DNA from: Manganibacter manganicus
GTDB taxonomy: Bacteria > Pseudomonadota > Alphaproteobacteria > Rhizobiales > Rhizobiaceae
Direction of reading: 5' to 3'
DNA length: 64,000 nt
NCBI RefSeq assembly: GCF_002075885.1
Contig: NZ_MDET01000014.1
Coordinates: 29,941 to 93,940, forward strand
Position 1 is the first letter of the stretch. Every line of letters begins with the position of its first letter. The notes under the pieces are model-generated. The model worked only from the letters and a program-made list of their open reading frames with translations. It searched no databases and was not told the DNA's origin. The position numbers and the translations under genes were made by a program. Of the stretch, positions 9,081-19,489 are shown piece after piece.

Positions 9081-10340
9081 GTGTTCGTATCGTTCTTTCC
9101 GCAGCCGAAGCTTTTTTTCAGCTCGGCGGCACTGTGGTGCCTTGCAGGCATTCTGTTCTGGTTCTTCGGCGGAGAACAACTCGGCGCGATGATCGGCCTG
9201 CCGCCGGCGCCTGCCGGTGCGCCGCCGGTGCTCGGCGTCCCGATGTTCTGGACCGCGCCGTTCATCTGGTTCTACATCTATTTCGGCGTCATGGTCGGCG
9301 CGTTTTATCTGTTCTGGCGCCTCTATGCCAATCATCCCTGGCAGAACTGGTCGATTCTCGGCTCGGCGCTGATCCTGTTTTCGACCTATCTCGGCGTGCA
9401 GATGTATGTCGCGCTCAACAATTGGCGCGGTCCTTTCTTCGATCTGTTCCAGAAGGCGCTGACAAAAGCGGGCGCCGTCAGCGCCGGCGAACTCTATTCG
9501 ATGTTCTGGATTTATGCCTGGATCGGCATGTCGGCGATGATGCTGTTCGTTGTCACGCGGTTTTTCGTCAGCCACTATATCTTTCGCTGGCGTACCGCCA
9601 TGAACGACTACTACATGGCCAACTGGGAGCGTCTACGCCACATCGAGGGCGCTTCGCAGCGCGTCCAGGAAGACACGATGCGTTTTTCCACCACCATGGA
9701 AGGGCTCGGCGTCGCCTTGATCGATTCAGTCATGACGCTCATTGCCTTCCTGCCGCTGCTCGCTCAGCTTTCCACCCATGTTACAGCCTTGCCGTTGGTG
9801 GGGCAGATTCCCTATTCGCTGGTTTTCGCCGCCGTTGGCTGGTCGGTGTTCGGTACGGTCCTTCTGATGGTGGCCGGCATCAAGCTGCCGGGGCTGGAAT
9901 TCAAGAACCAGCGGGTCGAGGCCGCCTACCGCAAGGAACTGGTCTATGGCGAGGACGACGAGGCCAAGGCGCGGCCCCCGACCGTCAAGGAATTGTTCTC
10001 CCATGTGCGGCGCAACTATTTCACGCTCTATTTTCACTATGCCTATTTCAACATCTTCCGCTCGGGTTTCCAGCAGGCCGATGCGATCTTCTCCAGCGTG
10101 ATCCTCATTCCAACCATCGCCGCCGGCACCATAACCATGGGCATCTGGCAGCAGATTGCCACGGCGTTCAGCCAGGTGTCTTCGTCCTTCCAATATCTGG
10201 TCAACGCATGGCCGACGATCGTGGAGTTGTTGTCGATCTACAAACGCCTCCACGCCTTCGAGGCGACGCTGGAAGGCGAGCCCCTGTCGTCCATCGATCG
10301 CGAGTTCCACGAGGGCGGGCGCGTAGAGGACTTCGCGTGA
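9081..10340 (+). CDS. bacA: SbmA/BacA-family peptide transporter
   Basis: 419 residues from a GTG at 9081 (AAGGGATCACC upstream). Seven to eight membrane segments; conserved stretches include [52 protein letters not shown] (split by the family loop) and [20 protein letters not shown]. BacA is a proton-driven inner-membrane importer of antimicrobial and nodule-specific cysteine-rich peptides, and is needed for bacteroid persistence in several rhizobia. It is not fused to an ATPase, so this is the SbmA/BacA group rather than a BclA-type ABC protein. Convergent with the deacetylase gene, 7 bp away. Confidence 0.92.
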   Translation: MFVSFFPQPKLFFSSAALWCLAGILFWFFGGEQLGAMIGLPPAPAGAPPVLGVPMFWTAPFIWFYIYFGVMVGAFYLFWRLYANHPWQNWSILGSALILFSTYLGVQMYVALNNWRGPFFDLFQKALTKAGAVSAGELYSMFWIYAWIGMSAMMLFVVTRFFVSHYIFRWRTAMNDYYMANWERLRHIEGASQRVQEDTMRFSTTMEGLGVALIDSVMTLIAFLPLLAQLSTHVTALPLVGQIPYSLVFAAVGWSVFGTVLLMVAGIKLPGLEFKNQRVEAAYRKELVYGEDDEAKARPPTVKELFSHVRRNYFTLYFHYAYFNIFRSGFQQADAIFSSVILIPTIAAGTITMGIWQQIATAFSQVSSSFQYLVNAWPTIVELLSIYKRLHAFEATLEGEPLSSIDREFHEGGRVEDFA

Positions 10341-10347
10341 AAGCGAT

Positions 10348-11358
10348 TCAGCCGCCGGCGGGCTGCTGCTTTCCCTTGTCGATGCGCGCCGCATAATCCT
10401 TGAAAGAAATGCACGCGACATCGCTTTTTATGCAGACCTCGCCGGCAAAGCGTTCCAGCGCGTTCCAATAGGCGCCGTCATTCATCAAGGTGAAATGGAA
10501 GCCGAGTTCGAGCGGGATGCGTTCGCCCTCATACTGCTTGTCGAAAGCGGCGCGGAAGGCCCGATAGGCGCGCCCCTCGTATTCTTCTGCGTTGGCCACG
10601 TCTTCCTTGGCGCCGGAATGGCGGGCATAGAGATTGTAATCCATGGCAATCACCCGCCGCCCTTTCGGCCCTTCTGGGATCAGCGGCAGCGAGAAGCGGA
10701 TAATGCCACTATGTCTTTCAGGTTGTGCGGGGCCGCGCGAAATGCCGCTGGCGTCATAGACATATCCGGCTGCGGCCAAGGCTTCATAAAGGCCCTTGCC
10801 CGTCGAAAGATAAGGCGCCCGGAAACCGACAGCGGAGTTTGCAACAATGTCCGTCCAGTCGTCGGGTTTTCCAACAATGCCATTGATTGAATAGGCGTCT
10901 GTCAAAACGTGCTTGAAGGCGGTGAATTCGGCCAGCCAGTCGGCCTTCGACCAGTTCTTGCCGTCAAAATGGCCGCAGCCATGGCTGGCGATATCATGGC
11001 CTTCCAGGGCGGCTTGCCTGATCTGGCCCAGCCGCTCGGCCACTTCGTCTTTCGAGGCGGCAAAGCCGATATTGGATCGGCCGGCGCTTCTGTGCGGGGG
11101 CCTGTATTCCTTGCGCGTTTCCCTGCTGAGCAGGAACACGCAGGACAGGAAATAGGTGAAATGCGCGCCGGTGCGCCTGGCCAATGCGCGGCTGCGCTGC
11201 CATTGCGAAATCTCGCGCGCGCTGTCGAAGGAGATGATGACGACCTGTTGCGCCTTTGCCGGAGCATGCGGTGCCTCGGCATTGGCTGCGCTCAGGGACG
11301 CGAGCAGGGCAAGGGCGGACGCAACAATACGGGATACAAGCGGCATGGGCGCAATCAT
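10348..11358 (-). CDS. Secreted polysaccharide deacetylase-family protein
   Basis: 336 residues from the ATG at 11358 (alternative 11346). The N-terminus MPLVSRIVASALALLASLSA is a signal peptide cleaved near ANA-EA, so the protein is periplasmic. QQVVIISFDSAREIS matches the first motif of the NodB-like fold and HDIASHGCGHFDGKNWS carries the two metal-binding histidines. The middle region (NSAVGFRAPYLSTG) supplies the substrate-side arginine motif. It probably acts on an acetylated glycan or on a related amide substrate. Monocistronic and convergent with bacA. Confidence 0.8.
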   Translation of the reverse strand: MIAPMPLVSRIVASALALLASLSAANAEAPHAPAKAQQVVIISFDSAREISQWQRSRALARRTGAHFTYFLSCVFLLSRETRKEYRPPHRSAGRSNIGFAASKDEVAERLGQIRQAALEGHDIASHGCGHFDGKNWSKADWLAEFTAFKHVLTDAYSINGIVGKPDDWTDIVANSAVGFRAPYLSTGKGLYEALAAAGYVYDASGISRGPAQPERHSGIIRFSLPLIPEGPKGRRVIAMDYNLYARHSGAKEDVANAEEYEGRAYRAFRAAFDKQYEGERIPLELGFHFTLMNDGAYWNALERFAGEVCIKSDVACISFKDYAARIDKGKQQPAGG

Positions 11359-11573
11359 AATCTTTCGGGCATGGAAAGCGGCGTCACTAGCGAGCGAATA
11401 TGGCGCGGATGCGTCGCGCCCGATGCTGAGCATGGGCGAAAACACCGCTTTTGGCGAATTTCGGCGGCGGCCCCTTCCATGCCGGCAAATTTCCGCTAAA
11501 ACGCGGGCTCGACAATCCCGCCCGACGGGCAATCATGGTTTGGTCCCGGCCAATGGCGATAATGGTTTGGTAA

Positions 11574-12257
11574 ATGGCGGACGACAATTTTATTCGTGAA
11601 GTCAACGAGGAATTCCGCAAGGAAAAGGCGAAGGTGCTGTGGGACCGCTACGGCCCGATGCTTATCGCGGCGGTGGTTCTCGTCATCCTCGGCACCGCTG
11701 CCTTCGTCGGCTATCGCTATTGGGACGAAAGCCGCGCCAACGCCTCGGGCGATGCGTTCGCGCAGGCGCTCGAACTGGCAGATGCCAACAAAGCCGATGA
11801 GGCATTGTTGGCTTTCGGCAAGCTCGAAAAGGACAGTTATGGCGCCTATCCGCTGCTGGCGCGCATGCGCGCGGCCACGGTCAAGGCCAATAAGGGCGAT
11901 TTTGCCGGTGCTGTCGCCGATTTCGACGCCGTCGCTGCCAACAATGACATTCCGGATTCCATCCGCAACGTCGCCCGCCTCCGCGCCGGCCTGCTGCTGG
12001 TCGATCACGGCTCTTATGACGATGTCGCCAAGCGGGTCGAGCCGCTTGCCGCCGAAACCAATCCTCTGCGCCACACCGCGCGTGCCGCACTCGGTCTGTC
12101 GGCCTGGAAGGAAGGCAAGGCGCAGGATGCGCTGAAACTGTTCGACGAGATCACTGCCGACCCTTCGGCTCCGTCCAATGCGCGCCAGCGCGCCACCATG
12201 ATGTCCGAACTCATCCGCGGTTCGGGCGTAGTGCCGGCGGCGAGCAATGCGTCGTGA
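11574..12257 (+). CDS. YfgM/tetratricopeptide-like membrane protein
   Basis: 227 residues. A cytoplasmic N-terminus (DDNFIREVNEEFRKEK) precedes one membrane helix at residues ~28-48 (MLIAAVVLVILGTAAFVGYR) and a periplasmic helical repeat domain of TPR type. This matches the YfgM/DUF2133 proteins that associate with the Sec translocon and periplasmic chaperones. It ends 6 bp before der and is probably cotranscribed with it, an arrangement also known in other proteobacteria where YfgM lies near der and bamB. Confidence 0.82.
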   Translation: MADDNFIREVNEEFRKEKAKVLWDRYGPMLIAAVVLVILGTAAFVGYRYWDESRANASGDAFAQALELADANKADEALLAFGKLEKDSYGAYPLLARMRAATVKANKGDFAGAVADFDAVAANNDIPDSIRNVARLRAGLLLVDHGSYDDVAKRVEPLAAETNPLRHTARAALGLSAWKEGKAQDALKLFDEITADPSAPSNARQRATMMSELIRGSGVVPAASNAS

Positions 12258-12263
12258 TACGGC

Positions 12264-13694
12264 ATGAGCTTCAAGGTAGCCATTCTCGGTCGGCCTAACG
12301 TCGGCAAGTCGACTCTTTTCAATCGCCTCGTCGGGCGCAAGCTGGCGCTCGTCGACGACACGCCGGGCGTAACCCGCGATCGTCGGGTGCACGCGGCCAG
12401 GTTGTATGATCTTGTCTTCGACGTCATTGACACGGCCGGCTTTGAAGATGCGCCGGCTGCTAGCCTGTCCGGGCGAATGCGCGCGCAGACCGAGATCGCC
12501 ATCGGCGAGGCTGATCTGGTATTCTTCCTGATCGATGCCAAGGCCGGCCTGATGCCCGATGACCGCACCTTCGCCGATGTTGTGCGCCGCTCCGGCAAGC
12601 CGGTCGTTCTGGTTGCCAACAAGGCGGAGGCGCGCGGCGCGCAAGGTGGCATGCTGGAAGGCTGGGAACTCGGGCTTGGAGAGCCTATCCCGGTTTCCGC
12701 CGAACATGGCCAGGGCCTGCCTGATCTGCGCGATGCGGTTATAGAAGCGCTTGGTAAAGAGCGTGCGCTGGGGGGCGACGAGGACGACGACGAGGAAATC
12801 GCGGCGAGCGAAGTTCTGATCGGCGAGGATATCGCCGATCCCGACGCCGATGCGCCGGCCTATGACGAAACCAAGCCGCTGCGCATTGCCGTCGTCGGGC
12901 GTCCCAATGCGGGCAAATCGACGCTGATCAACGCCCTGATCGGCGAGGAACGACTCCTGACCGGACCGGAAGCCGGCATCACACGCGATTCCATTTCCGT
13001 CGAATGGGAATGGCGCGGCCGCCATCTGAAATTGTTCGATACCGCCGGCATGCGCCGCAAGGCCCGCGTGCAGGAAAAGCTGGAAAAGCTTTCGGTGGCT
13101 GACGGATTGCGTGCCGTGCGCTTTGCCGAAGTCGTCGTCGTCGTCCTGGATGCCACCATTCCGTTCGAGAAGCAGGATCTGCAGATTGCCGACCTGATCG
13201 TGCGCGAGGGCAGGGCGCCGGTTATTGCCTTCAACAAATGGGACCTGATTGACAATCCGCAGCAACTCCTGTCCGAATTGCGCGAAAAGACCGAGCGGCT
13301 GCTGCCACAGGTGCGCGGCATTCAGGCGGTGACTGTCTCGGCTGAAACAGGGCGCGGCCTCGACAGGCTGATGGAAGCCGTTCTGCGCACGCACAGAATA
13401 TGGAACAGCCGTGTCTCGACCGGCAAGCTCAATCGCTGGCTGGAGGGCATTCTCGCACATCATCCTCCGCCTGCCGTCGCGGGACGCCGGCTGAAGGTCA
13501 AATATGTCACGCAGGCCAAGACGCGCCCGCCGGGTTTTGTCGTCTCCTGTTCGCGTCCCGACGCGATGCCGCAATCCTATGTGCGCTATCTGGTCAACAA
13601 TCTGCGCGAGGCATTCGACATGCCGGGCGTGCCGATCCGCATGGCGTTGCGTGCCTCGGAAAATCCGTTCGCTGGACGGGCGAAGAAGCGGTAA
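12264..13694 (+). CDS. der: Ribosome-associated GTPase Der (EngA)
   Basis: 476 residues with two tandem GTPase domains. The first has GRPNVGKST at residues ~8-16, [14 protein letters not shown] and NKAE; the second has GRPNAGKST near residue 211, DTAGM and NKWD. A KH-like C-terminal domain follows ([20 protein letters not shown]). Der is an essential factor in 50S subunit maturation. An acidic linker (GGDEDDDEE) joins the two G domains. Directly downstream of the YfgM-like gene. Confidence 0.97.
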   Translation: MSFKVAILGRPNVGKSTLFNRLVGRKLALVDDTPGVTRDRRVHAARLYDLVFDVIDTAGFEDAPAASLSGRMRAQTEIAIGEADLVFFLIDAKAGLMPDDRTFADVVRRSGKPVVLVANKAEARGAQGGMLEGWELGLGEPIPVSAEHGQGLPDLRDAVIEALGKERALGGDEDDDEEIAASEVLIGEDIADPDADAPAYDETKPLRIAVVGRPNAGKSTLINALIGEERLLTGPEAGITRDSISVEWEWRGRHLKLFDTAGMRRKARVQEKLEKLSVADGLRAVRFAEVVVVVLDATIPFEKQDLQIADLIVREGRAPVIAFNKWDLIDNPQQLLSELREKTERLLPQVRGIQAVTVSAETGRGLDRLMEAVLRTHRIWNSRVSTGKLNRWLEGILAHHPPPAVAGRRLKVKYVTQAKTRPPGFVVSCSRPDAMPQSYVRYLVNNLREAFDMPGVPIRMALRASENPFAGRAKKR

Positions 13695-13820
13695 TACTAT
13701 CATTCAATTTTGTTTCCTGTCGCGACATTCGGCCATCTGGACCGCGATGGGTGGCACAGGTAGAGATTGAGTGGGCACCGTTACAACCGATTGACTTGGA
13801 TTTTCGAAGAGGAGACGCAA

Positions 13821-14360
13821 GTGAGCGAGATTTGGTTCCGCACGGGGGAGGCAACCGTCCTGGCGGCGGAAGGGCAGGCGACGGATGCTATGCCGGAGGT
13901 GGTCATCGGTTCGGTCAAAGGCCCGGTCGGCCATGCATTTGCTTCGATGATGGGGCAGACGAAGGGCCACACACGCATGTTTGTCGTGCGTGATCTCAAT
14001 CAGGCGGTCAAGCCGGCGGCGTTGATGACCACCAAGGCCACCATCAAGAACTCGGCTTATGTCGAATTGTTTGGCGGTGTCGTGCAGGCGGCCATGGGCG
14101 ACGCCATCGTCGATTGCCTGAGCGAGAATATCCTGCCGCGCGATCAGGCCGACGAATTGTGCATGATCATCACGGTCTGGCTCGATCCGCGCTGCGCCAG
14201 CGACGAGAACCTCGACAAGAAGGATCTTTATCGCACCAATTACGAGGCGACAAAGCTTGCGATTACCCGCGCCATGACCGGCAAACCGACCGTCGATGAA
14301 CTGATTGCCAATCGCAAGTCGATCAAACACTACGCCCTGGACGGCGTGATCGACTATTGA
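13821..14360 (+). CDS. Formaldehyde-activating enzyme (Fae) homologue with altered active site
   Basis: 179 residues from the GTG at 13821 (AAGAGGAGACGC upstream). The body matches Fae: VIGSVKGPVGHAFASM, MTTKATIKNSAYVELFGG, NYEATKLAITRAMTGKPTVDELIANRKS and a short C-terminus. Fae condenses formaldehyde with tetrahydromethanopterin. By alignment with the well-known methylotroph enzyme, the position of its catalytic histidine is methionine here (M24, in TDAMPEVVIGS). No H4MPT pathway genes are visible nearby. It is therefore safest to call a Fae-like protein whose substrate is unknown. Downstream hairpin at 14385-14426 probably ends its transcript. Confidence 0.8.
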   Translation: MSEIWFRTGEATVLAAEGQATDAMPEVVIGSVKGPVGHAFASMMGQTKGHTRMFVVRDLNQAVKPAALMTTKATIKNSAYVELFGGVVQAAMGDAIVDCLSENILPRDQADELCMIITVWLDPRCASDENLDKKDLYRTNYEATKLAITRAMTGKPTVDELIANRKSIKHYALDGVIDY

Positions 14361-14384
14361 AGCCGGCTTTTTCCTGAAGTCAAT

Positions 14385-14426
14385 AACGGCCACCGGTCGG
14401 GGCTCGATCTTCGACCGGTGGCCGTT
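14385..14426 (+). terminator. Strong hairpin downstream of the Fae-like gene
   Basis: Perfect 15-bp arms AACGGCCACCGGTCG (14385-14399) and CGACCGGTGGCCGTT (14412-14426) with a 12-nt loop lie 24 bp after the stop codon. No long T-run follows, so factor-independent strength is uncertain. Confidence 0.65.
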
Positions 14427-14525
14427 CGCTATCGTGGGTGTATCGCACCTCCCTGTTAACCAACAATCAAGGTTAATGCTCCATCGTCTTTCCAGTGGGT
14501 TTTTTCGCGTTCTGGAGAGTTTTCC

Positions 14526-15713
14526 GTGCATCGACGTTTTGTTGAGCGGTTGCGCGCCGCAGCCGATGGCAGGTCGCGCTCGCTGCTCTCTCCGCTGGTT
14601 GTCGGGCTTGGCATCTGGGTGGGCTTTCCCAGCGCGACTGCCTATCAGGACATGACAAGTCTGGTATCCGGGCTCGAATCGCCCGGTACACGCTGGAATG
14701 CCTATATCGAAAAATCAGCGGCCGGCTCCATACAGGCGGCTGACATGCCCTTTACCGATTCCAGCGCCGTCGCCGGTTCGCTGTCGGGTGCCGGCGTCGA
14801 ATTGCCGGGCGTCGGCACGGTCGCATTTCGGTCCAAGAGCGGTCTCGTTGGAGAAACGCCCGACGAGGACCGCGTCATGCGCGCCGACAAGGGCAACCGG
14901 GTAATGAAAATCGTGCCGGTTGCTCCGCCGAAGAATTTCAGTGCCGGTTCCCTGTTCGAGCGTACCAGCTATCTGCTGCGTCCAAGCATGAACAGCGGCA
15001 TGAAACTGGCGTTCGCTAAGCCAAAGATCAAAGGGGAGGAAGTGCAGATCGCTTCCACCTTCCACATTCGCGAAGCTCGCAAGCCGAATTTCGACGTGCC
15101 GCCTATGCTTGCGAAACTGTTCAACGACAACAAGCCGGACGTGCTGGCTACTGCGTATGCCTCCGCCGATCCGGATTATGCCAAGGCTTCGCCATTCGAG
15201 GTTCTGCTCAAGGACAAGAAGCCGAATGCCGGCCGTTTCATTCCGCCAATGTCGGAAGGTGATCACGCCTGGATGGAAAACCCGCTGCCGCCGAGCGTCT
15301 TCTCCAAGAAGGAGCAGTCCTGCCTGGCCAATGCGATCTATTTCGAGGCCCGCAGCGAATCGATGCGCGGTCAGGCGGCTGTCGCCCAGGTCGTGCTCAA
15401 TCGAGTGCGCAATCCGGCTTATCCGGGTTCCATATGCGGTGTGGTGTACCAGAACCAGAATTGGCGCAACGCCTGCCAGTTTTCTTTTGCCTGCGACGGC
15501 CACAAGGATGTGGTGCGCAGCCACAGCCATTACAAACTAGCCAAGGAAATCGCCATGGCGGTGACGGCCGGCAAAATCTTCTTGCCAGAAGTCGGTTCGG
15601 CGACGCATTACTACGCCAACTATGTCAATCCCGGCTGGGCGCGGACCATGCACAGGATGACCAAGATCGGCCTGCATATTTTTTACCGTACCTATGGCGG
15701 CGGCTGGAGTTGA
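14526..15713 (+). CDS. SleB/CwlJ-type cell wall hydrolase
   Basis: 395 residues from a GTG at 14526. A probable membrane or signal segment (residues ~22-40, SPLVVGLGIWVGFPSATAY) is followed by a long low-complexity region, then the Hydrolase_2 domain at ~258-390: CLANAIYFEARSESMRGQ with the expected catalytic glutamate, VVLNRVRNPAYPGSICGVVY, CQFSFACDG and ATHYYANYVNPGWA. This domain cleaves peptidoglycan in spore germination of Gram-positives; in rhizobia it is likely a periplasmic murein hydrolase. Stands alone between fae-like and atp genes. Confidence 0.85.
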   Translation: MHRRFVERLRAAADGRSRSLLSPLVVGLGIWVGFPSATAYQDMTSLVSGLESPGTRWNAYIEKSAAGSIQAADMPFTDSSAVAGSLSGAGVELPGVGTVAFRSKSGLVGETPDEDRVMRADKGNRVMKIVPVAPPKNFSAGSLFERTSYLLRPSMNSGMKLAFAKPKIKGEEVQIASTFHIREARKPNFDVPPMLAKLFNDNKPDVLATAYASADPDYAKASPFEVLLKDKKPNAGRFIPPMSEGDHAWMENPLPPSVFSKKEQSCLANAIYFEARSESMRGQAAVAQVVLNRVRNPAYPGSICGVVYQNQNWRNACQFSFACDGHKDVVRSHSHYKLAKEIAMAVTAGKIFLPEVGSATHYYANYVNPGWARTMHRMTKIGLHIFYRTYGGGWS

Positions 15714-15945
15714 AGCAGCCTTTGGCCAACAGACCTCCAGTGGCCAAATTTCGTGGATTCGCGCGCTTTGCATCCAGCCCTGCGGTGGGCACGATGTCGC
15801 ATCCCCATAAGTTCCTGATTTCATAATACAAAATGTGGTGTGGTGAAGTTCCGTCCGTGGCTTGACGGGTGGAAGCCCTCTATCTATGTTGCGCCCGAAT
15901 TGGATGCGGGCGAACGGAGACGTTTCGGCCGGGAAAGGGGTTGCG

Positions 15946-16347
15946 ATGGCCGGGCAGAAAAGGCCAGGCGGAACCGGCGATACCGGACCCGACCCTCGCC
16001 GCGATGCCGGCATCCGTGACGACGATCTTGAGCGCCGCCGGCGCGATCTCGGAGCATCGCTTGCCGAGAGGATGCCGGGCCGGTCCGAGGGAAAAGACGG
16101 GAAACCGGAGAGTAGCGCCACTGGATATGCCCAGGCGGTCAAGCTTTCTGGCGAATTCATTGCCGGAGTGGCTGTCGGTGCCGCACTTGGCTGGGCGATC
16201 GATCGTTGGGCGGGAACATCGCCTTGGGGCATGATCGTCTTTTTGCTCCTCGGCTTCGGCGCTGGCATATTGAATGTCCTGCGTTCAGCGGGGCTGGTTG
16301 CTGACTTCGGCCAGGCTGACAAACGGCCATCCGGCCGGGATGAATGA
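15946..16347 (+). CDS. atpI: F0F1 ATP synthase assembly protein AtpI
   Basis: 133 residues from the ATG at 15946, preceded by GGGAAAGGGG; the upstream in-frame extension to 15862 is not conserved-looking. A basic/acidic N-terminal tail (DDDLERRRRDLGASLAERM) precedes two membrane helices (FIAGVAVGAALGWAIDRW and WGMIVFLLLGFGAGILNVLR). AtpI assists assembly of the c-ring. First gene of the F0 operon; the 15714-15945 gap should hold the promoter. Confidence 0.9.
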   Translation: MAGQKRPGGTGDTGPDPRRDAGIRDDDLERRRRDLGASLAERMPGRSEGKDGKPESSATGYAQAVKLSGEFIAGVAVGAALGWAIDRWAGTSPWGMIVFLLLGFGAGILNVLRSAGLVADFGQADKRPSGRDE

Positions 16348-16421
16348 AACAAGCGCGGTGTCGCAATTGACGACCGCGCAAGAGCAGGGGCCGCGCAAGG
16401 CGGCTTTGATGGGGAAGGCAA

Positions 16422-17180
16422 GTGGCAGCTGACAAGGTCGATCCGATCCACCAGTTCCAGATTCACACGATCGTGCCCCTGCATATCGGCGGCTATGATG
16501 TGTCCTTCACTAATGCCTCGCTGTTCATGGTCATTGTCGTGCTGCTGACGGGTGGGTTCCTTTACCTGTCCATGGCGGGGCGCGGCATGGTTCCGACGCG
16601 CCTGCAGTCGATCTCTGAAATGTGCTATGAGTTCACGGCCTCCATGCTCAAGGACGCCGCCGGCACGCAGGGCATGAAGTTCTTTCCCTTCGTGTTCTCG
16701 ATCTTCATGTTCGTTCTGGTGGCGAACCTGCTTGGCCTGTTTCCTTATTTCTTCACCGTAACCAGCCACATCATCGTTACCTTTGCGCTGTCGATGCTGA
16801 TCATCCTGACCGTGGTTGTCTATGGCTTTGGCAAGCACGGGTTCCGGTTCCTCAAGCTGTTCGTGCCGAGCGGCGTTCCGGTCGTGCTGCTGCCGCTGGT
16901 GGTGGCGATTGAACTGGTTTCGTTCCTGTCGCGCCCTGTCAGCCTTTCGGTTCGTCTTTTCGCCAACATGCTGGCCGGCCATATCACCCTCAAGGTTTTT
17001 TCCGGTTTCGTGATTTCGCTGAGCGCATTGGGCGCCGTCGGCGTCGCCGGCGCCGTGCTGCCGCTTGCGATGGCCGTGGCGCTTACAGCGCTTGAACTCC
17101 TAGTTTCGGCATTGCAGGCCTATGTCTTCGCCATTCTGACCTGCATGTACCTTAACGACGCCCTGCATCCCAGCCACTAG
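16422..17180 (+). CDS. atpB: ATP synthase F0 subunit a
   Basis: 252 residues from a GTG at 16422 (GGGGAAGGC upstream). Five to six membrane helices; [17 protein letters not shown] holds the essential arginine (about R177) that faces the c-ring in the proton path. Inner membrane. Second gene of the F0 operon atpI-B-E-G-F, as usual in alphaproteobacteria, where F0 and F1 genes are in separate operons. Confidence 0.97.
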   Translation: MAADKVDPIHQFQIHTIVPLHIGGYDVSFTNASLFMVIVVLLTGGFLYLSMAGRGMVPTRLQSISEMCYEFTASMLKDAAGTQGMKFFPFVFSIFMFVLVANLLGLFPYFFTVTSHIIVTFALSMLIILTVVVYGFGKHGFRFLKLFVPSGVPVVLLPLVVAIELVSFLSRPVSLSVRLFANMLAGHITLKVFSGFVISLSALGAVGVAGAVLPLAMAVALTALELLVSALQAYVFAILTCMYLNDALHPSH

Positions 17181-17240
17181 GGCGGCTGGCACGGGCGATA
17201 TTCCACTGCATTGCAACCAATTCCCATCAAGGAGAGAAAA

Positions 17241-17465
17241 ATGGAAGTTGAAGCAGCTAAGTACATCGGCGCCGGTATTGCTTGCCTCGGCATGGGCGGC
17301 GCAGGCATCGGCCTCGGCCACATCTTCGGCAACTATCTGGCTGGCGCGCTGCGCAATCCGTCTGCTGCCGATGGCCAGTTCGGCCGCCTGATTTTCGGCT
17401 TCGCCGTGACGGAAGCCATGGGCATCTTCTCGCTGCTCATCGCGTTGCTGGCTCTGTTCGGCTAA
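17241..17465 (+). CDS. atpE: ATP synthase F0 subunit c
   Basis: 74 residues, a two-helix hairpin: helix 1 with the GxGxGxG-type packing motif ([15 protein letters not shown]), polar loop RNPSAADGQ, helix 2 with the proton-carrying acid in [13 protein letters not shown] (E58). An excellent ribosome site AAGGAGAGAAAA precedes the ATG, fitting the high copy number of c in the ring. Confidence 0.98.
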   Translation: MEVEAAKYIGAGIACLGMGGAGIGLGHIFGNYLAGALRNPSAADGQFGRLIFGFAVTEAMGIFSLLIALLALFG

Positions 17466-17522
17466 TCGATCACTGGAATAAGGCCCGCTGTGCACGCGGG
17501 CCTGCATGACGGGAACAAGCTG

Positions 17523-18092
17523 ATGTTCGTCACGACTGCTTATGCGGAAGAGGCTGCGCCCGCCGCTCAGGCCGGAACAGAGGTGCCGCATCAAGAAGGA
17601 GGGCATGAAAGCTTTCCGCCCTTCGACGCGACCACCTTTCCGTCCCAGCTTCTGTGGTTGGCGATCACCTTTGGCCTGTTCTATGTCTTCCTGAAGAAGA
17701 CGGTGGTGCCGCGCATCGGCGGCGTCATCGAAGAACGCAGCAGTCGCATCACCTCTGATCTGGATCAGGCCGCGAAGCTGAAGGACGAGGCAGACGCCGC
17801 TGTTGCTGCTTATGAGCAGGAACTCGCGGAGGCCAAGACCCGCGCCAATGCCATCGGCCAGGAGGCGCGTGACGCTGCCAAGGCGGAAGCCGAGACGGCG
17901 CGCAAATCTGTCGAAGCCGACCTTGAAAGCAAACTTGCCGAAGCCGAAAGCCATATCGCGACGATCAAGACCGCCGCGATGAAGGATGTCGGCGCCATTG
18001 CCGAAAGCACGGCGACCGCTATCATCGAGCGTCTGCTGGGCAAGGCGGACAAGGCCGATGTGGCCGCGGCCGTCAAATCCGCTGCCGGTTGA
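17523..18092 (+). CDS. atpG: ATP synthase F0 subunit b'
   Basis: 189 residues from the ATG at 17523; an in-frame GTG at 17490 would add 11 residues. One membrane helix ([21 protein letters not shown]) near residues 40-60 is followed by a long charged coiled coil that forms the peripheral stalk. The paired b' and b genes are characteristic of photosynthetic and alphaproteobacterial lineages. Separated by 9 bp from the b gene, so translation is likely coupled. Named atpG by rhizobial habit (also atpF2/atpX). Confidence 0.93.
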   Translation: MFVTTAYAEEAAPAAQAGTEVPHQEGGHESFPPFDATTFPSQLLWLAITFGLFYVFLKKTVVPRIGGVIEERSSRITSDLDQAAKLKDEADAAVAAYEQELAEAKTRANAIGQEARDAAKAEAETARKSVEADLESKLAEAESHIATIKTAAMKDVGAIAESTATAIIERLLGKADKADVAAAVKSAAG

Positions 18093-18101
18093 GGAAAGAT
18101 C

Positions 18102-18593
18102 ATGGACGCAACAGCTCTTGCAACTGTGTGGGCAGCGATTGCGCTGTTCATCTTCATCGGCATAATGATCTATATCAAGGTTCCGGCCATGGTGACGAAG
18201 TCGCTGGACAGCCGGGCCGGCAAGATCCGCGACGAACTCGCCAATGCGCGTCAATTGCGCGAGGAAGCGCAGAAACTGCTCGCCGATTACCAGCAGAAGC
18301 GCAAGGAAGCCGAGCAGGAAGCCGCGGCCATTGTCGAGGCGGCAAAGCATGATGCCTCGGTGCTGGCCAAGGAAGCGCATGAGCGCACCGAGGAATATGT
18401 CGCCCGTCGTACGGCACTTGCCGAACAGAAGATCGGCCAGGCCGAGCGCGAGGCGATTGCCGAAGTGCGTGCCAGTGCCGTCGATCTTGCTGTCGAGGCT
18501 GCCCGCAATGTGCTGGCCAGCCAGGCAGGCGGCAAGGCCGGAGCGGACCTTTTCAAGGCATCGATGGCCGAAGTAAAATCCAAGCTCAACTGA
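18102..18593 (+). CDS. atpF: ATP synthase F0 subunit b
   Basis: 163 residues: N-terminal helix (VWAAIALFIFIGIMIYIKVPAMV) and a long Ala/Glu/Lys-rich coiled coil (ANARQLREEAQKLLADYQQK). Forms the peripheral stalk with b'. Last gene of the F0 operon, followed within 30 bp by a classical terminator. Confidence 0.95.
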   Translation: MDATALATVWAAIALFIFIGIMIYIKVPAMVTKSLDSRAGKIRDELANARQLREEAQKLLADYQQKRKEAEQEAAAIVEAAKHDASVLAKEAHERTEEYVARRTALAEQKIGQAEREAIAEVRASAVDLAVEAARNVLASQAGGKAGADLFKASMAEVKSKLN

Positions 18594-18622
18594 GCCGCCT
18601 CGCAGCCGCATCGATTGACGAA

Positions 18623-18655
18623 GCCGTTGGGGGAAACCCGGCGGCTTTTTTCTTT
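18623..18655 (+). terminator. Rho-independent terminator of the atp F0 operon
   Basis: GCCGTTGGG/CCCGGCGGC hairpin followed by TTTTTTCTTT, 30 bp after the atpF stop and 26 bp before the convergent rnhB stop. Confidence 0.85.
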
Positions 18656-18680
18656 CCCGGACCGGGTGGTGGGGGTTTGG

Positions 18681-19346
18681 TCAGTTCCGGCCGGTTTCGA
18701 GCCGCAGCGGCGCGAAGGAAAAGCGGTGCAGGCGCTTGATCGGCCCGTGCGTCTGGAGGGCGGTTCGATGGCGAACCGTCGCATAGCCCATATGCACCTC
18801 GAATCCGTAATGCCCGTGATGATTGCCGCAATCGGCCATCATGCGGTCGCGCAACACCTTGGCGACGATCGAGGCTGCGGCGATCGATTGCGAACGCTGG
18901 TCGCCGCGCACCAGTGCCCGCCCCGCACAGGGCAGGCCGGGTGGCACATCGCGGCCGTCGGCCAGCGCCAGCTTCGGGGCGAGCGGCAATCCGCACAGCG
19001 CGCGGCGCATCGCTTCCAGACTGGCTTTGAGGATATTGCTGGCATCGATCCCCTCGGCGGAGATCGAGGCCATCGACACGCCCAGCGCACGGCCGAGGAT
19101 ATTTGAAAACAGGGCTTCGCGCTGGTGCGCATTGAGGCGCTTGGAATCGTCCAGGCCTTCGGGAATATTGTCCGGATCGAGCACCACGGCCGCCGCCACG
19201 ACCGGCCCGGCCAGTGGTCCGCGCCCGGCTTCGTCCATGCCGGCGACAGGCCATAGACCATCTCTCCTCGCCTTCGTTTCGAAGGAGAAATCGGGTCTTT
19301 CCACAATCTCGAAGAGAAGCGGAGAATCAGGGCGGGTGCGAAGCAT
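18681..19346 (-). CDS. rnhB: Ribonuclease HII
   Basis: 221 residues from the ATG at 19346 ([20 protein letters not shown]); a longer frame to 19493 exists but its extra residues are unlike the family. The first catalytic motif [15 protein letters not shown] and later [11 protein letters not shown] and ALADGRD are present. Removes RNA from RNA:DNA hybrids, including single ribonucleotides. Transcribed toward the atp terminator. Confidence 0.93.
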   Translation of the reverse strand: MLRTRPDSPLLFEIVERPDFSFETKARRDGLWPVAGMDEAGRGPLAGPVVAAAVVLDPDNIPEGLDDSKRLNAHQREALFSNILGRALGVSMASISAEGIDASNILKASLEAMRRALCGLPLAPKLALADGRDVPPGLPCAGRALVRGDQRSQSIAAASIVAKVLRDRMMADCGNHHGHYGFEVHMGYATVRHRTALQTHGPIKRLHRFSFAPLRLETGRN

Positions 19347-19489
19347 AGCGCGGCGAACTTCGCATTGGCCCCGATTCTCCGCAAGCCCTTGCAGCCGGTG
19401 GGGTAACGGACTGCAAGGGCGCCGTCCTGCAACCGGGGGACAGGGTCGACGGTATTGATCGAAGGCAGGCGTCTGCCGTACCCGGATAT

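Noticed and set aside
11496..13703. 735-residue open frame on the minus strand
   Set aside because: Antisense to der and the YfgM-like gene, both clearly real; no family features and typical high-GC shadow composition.
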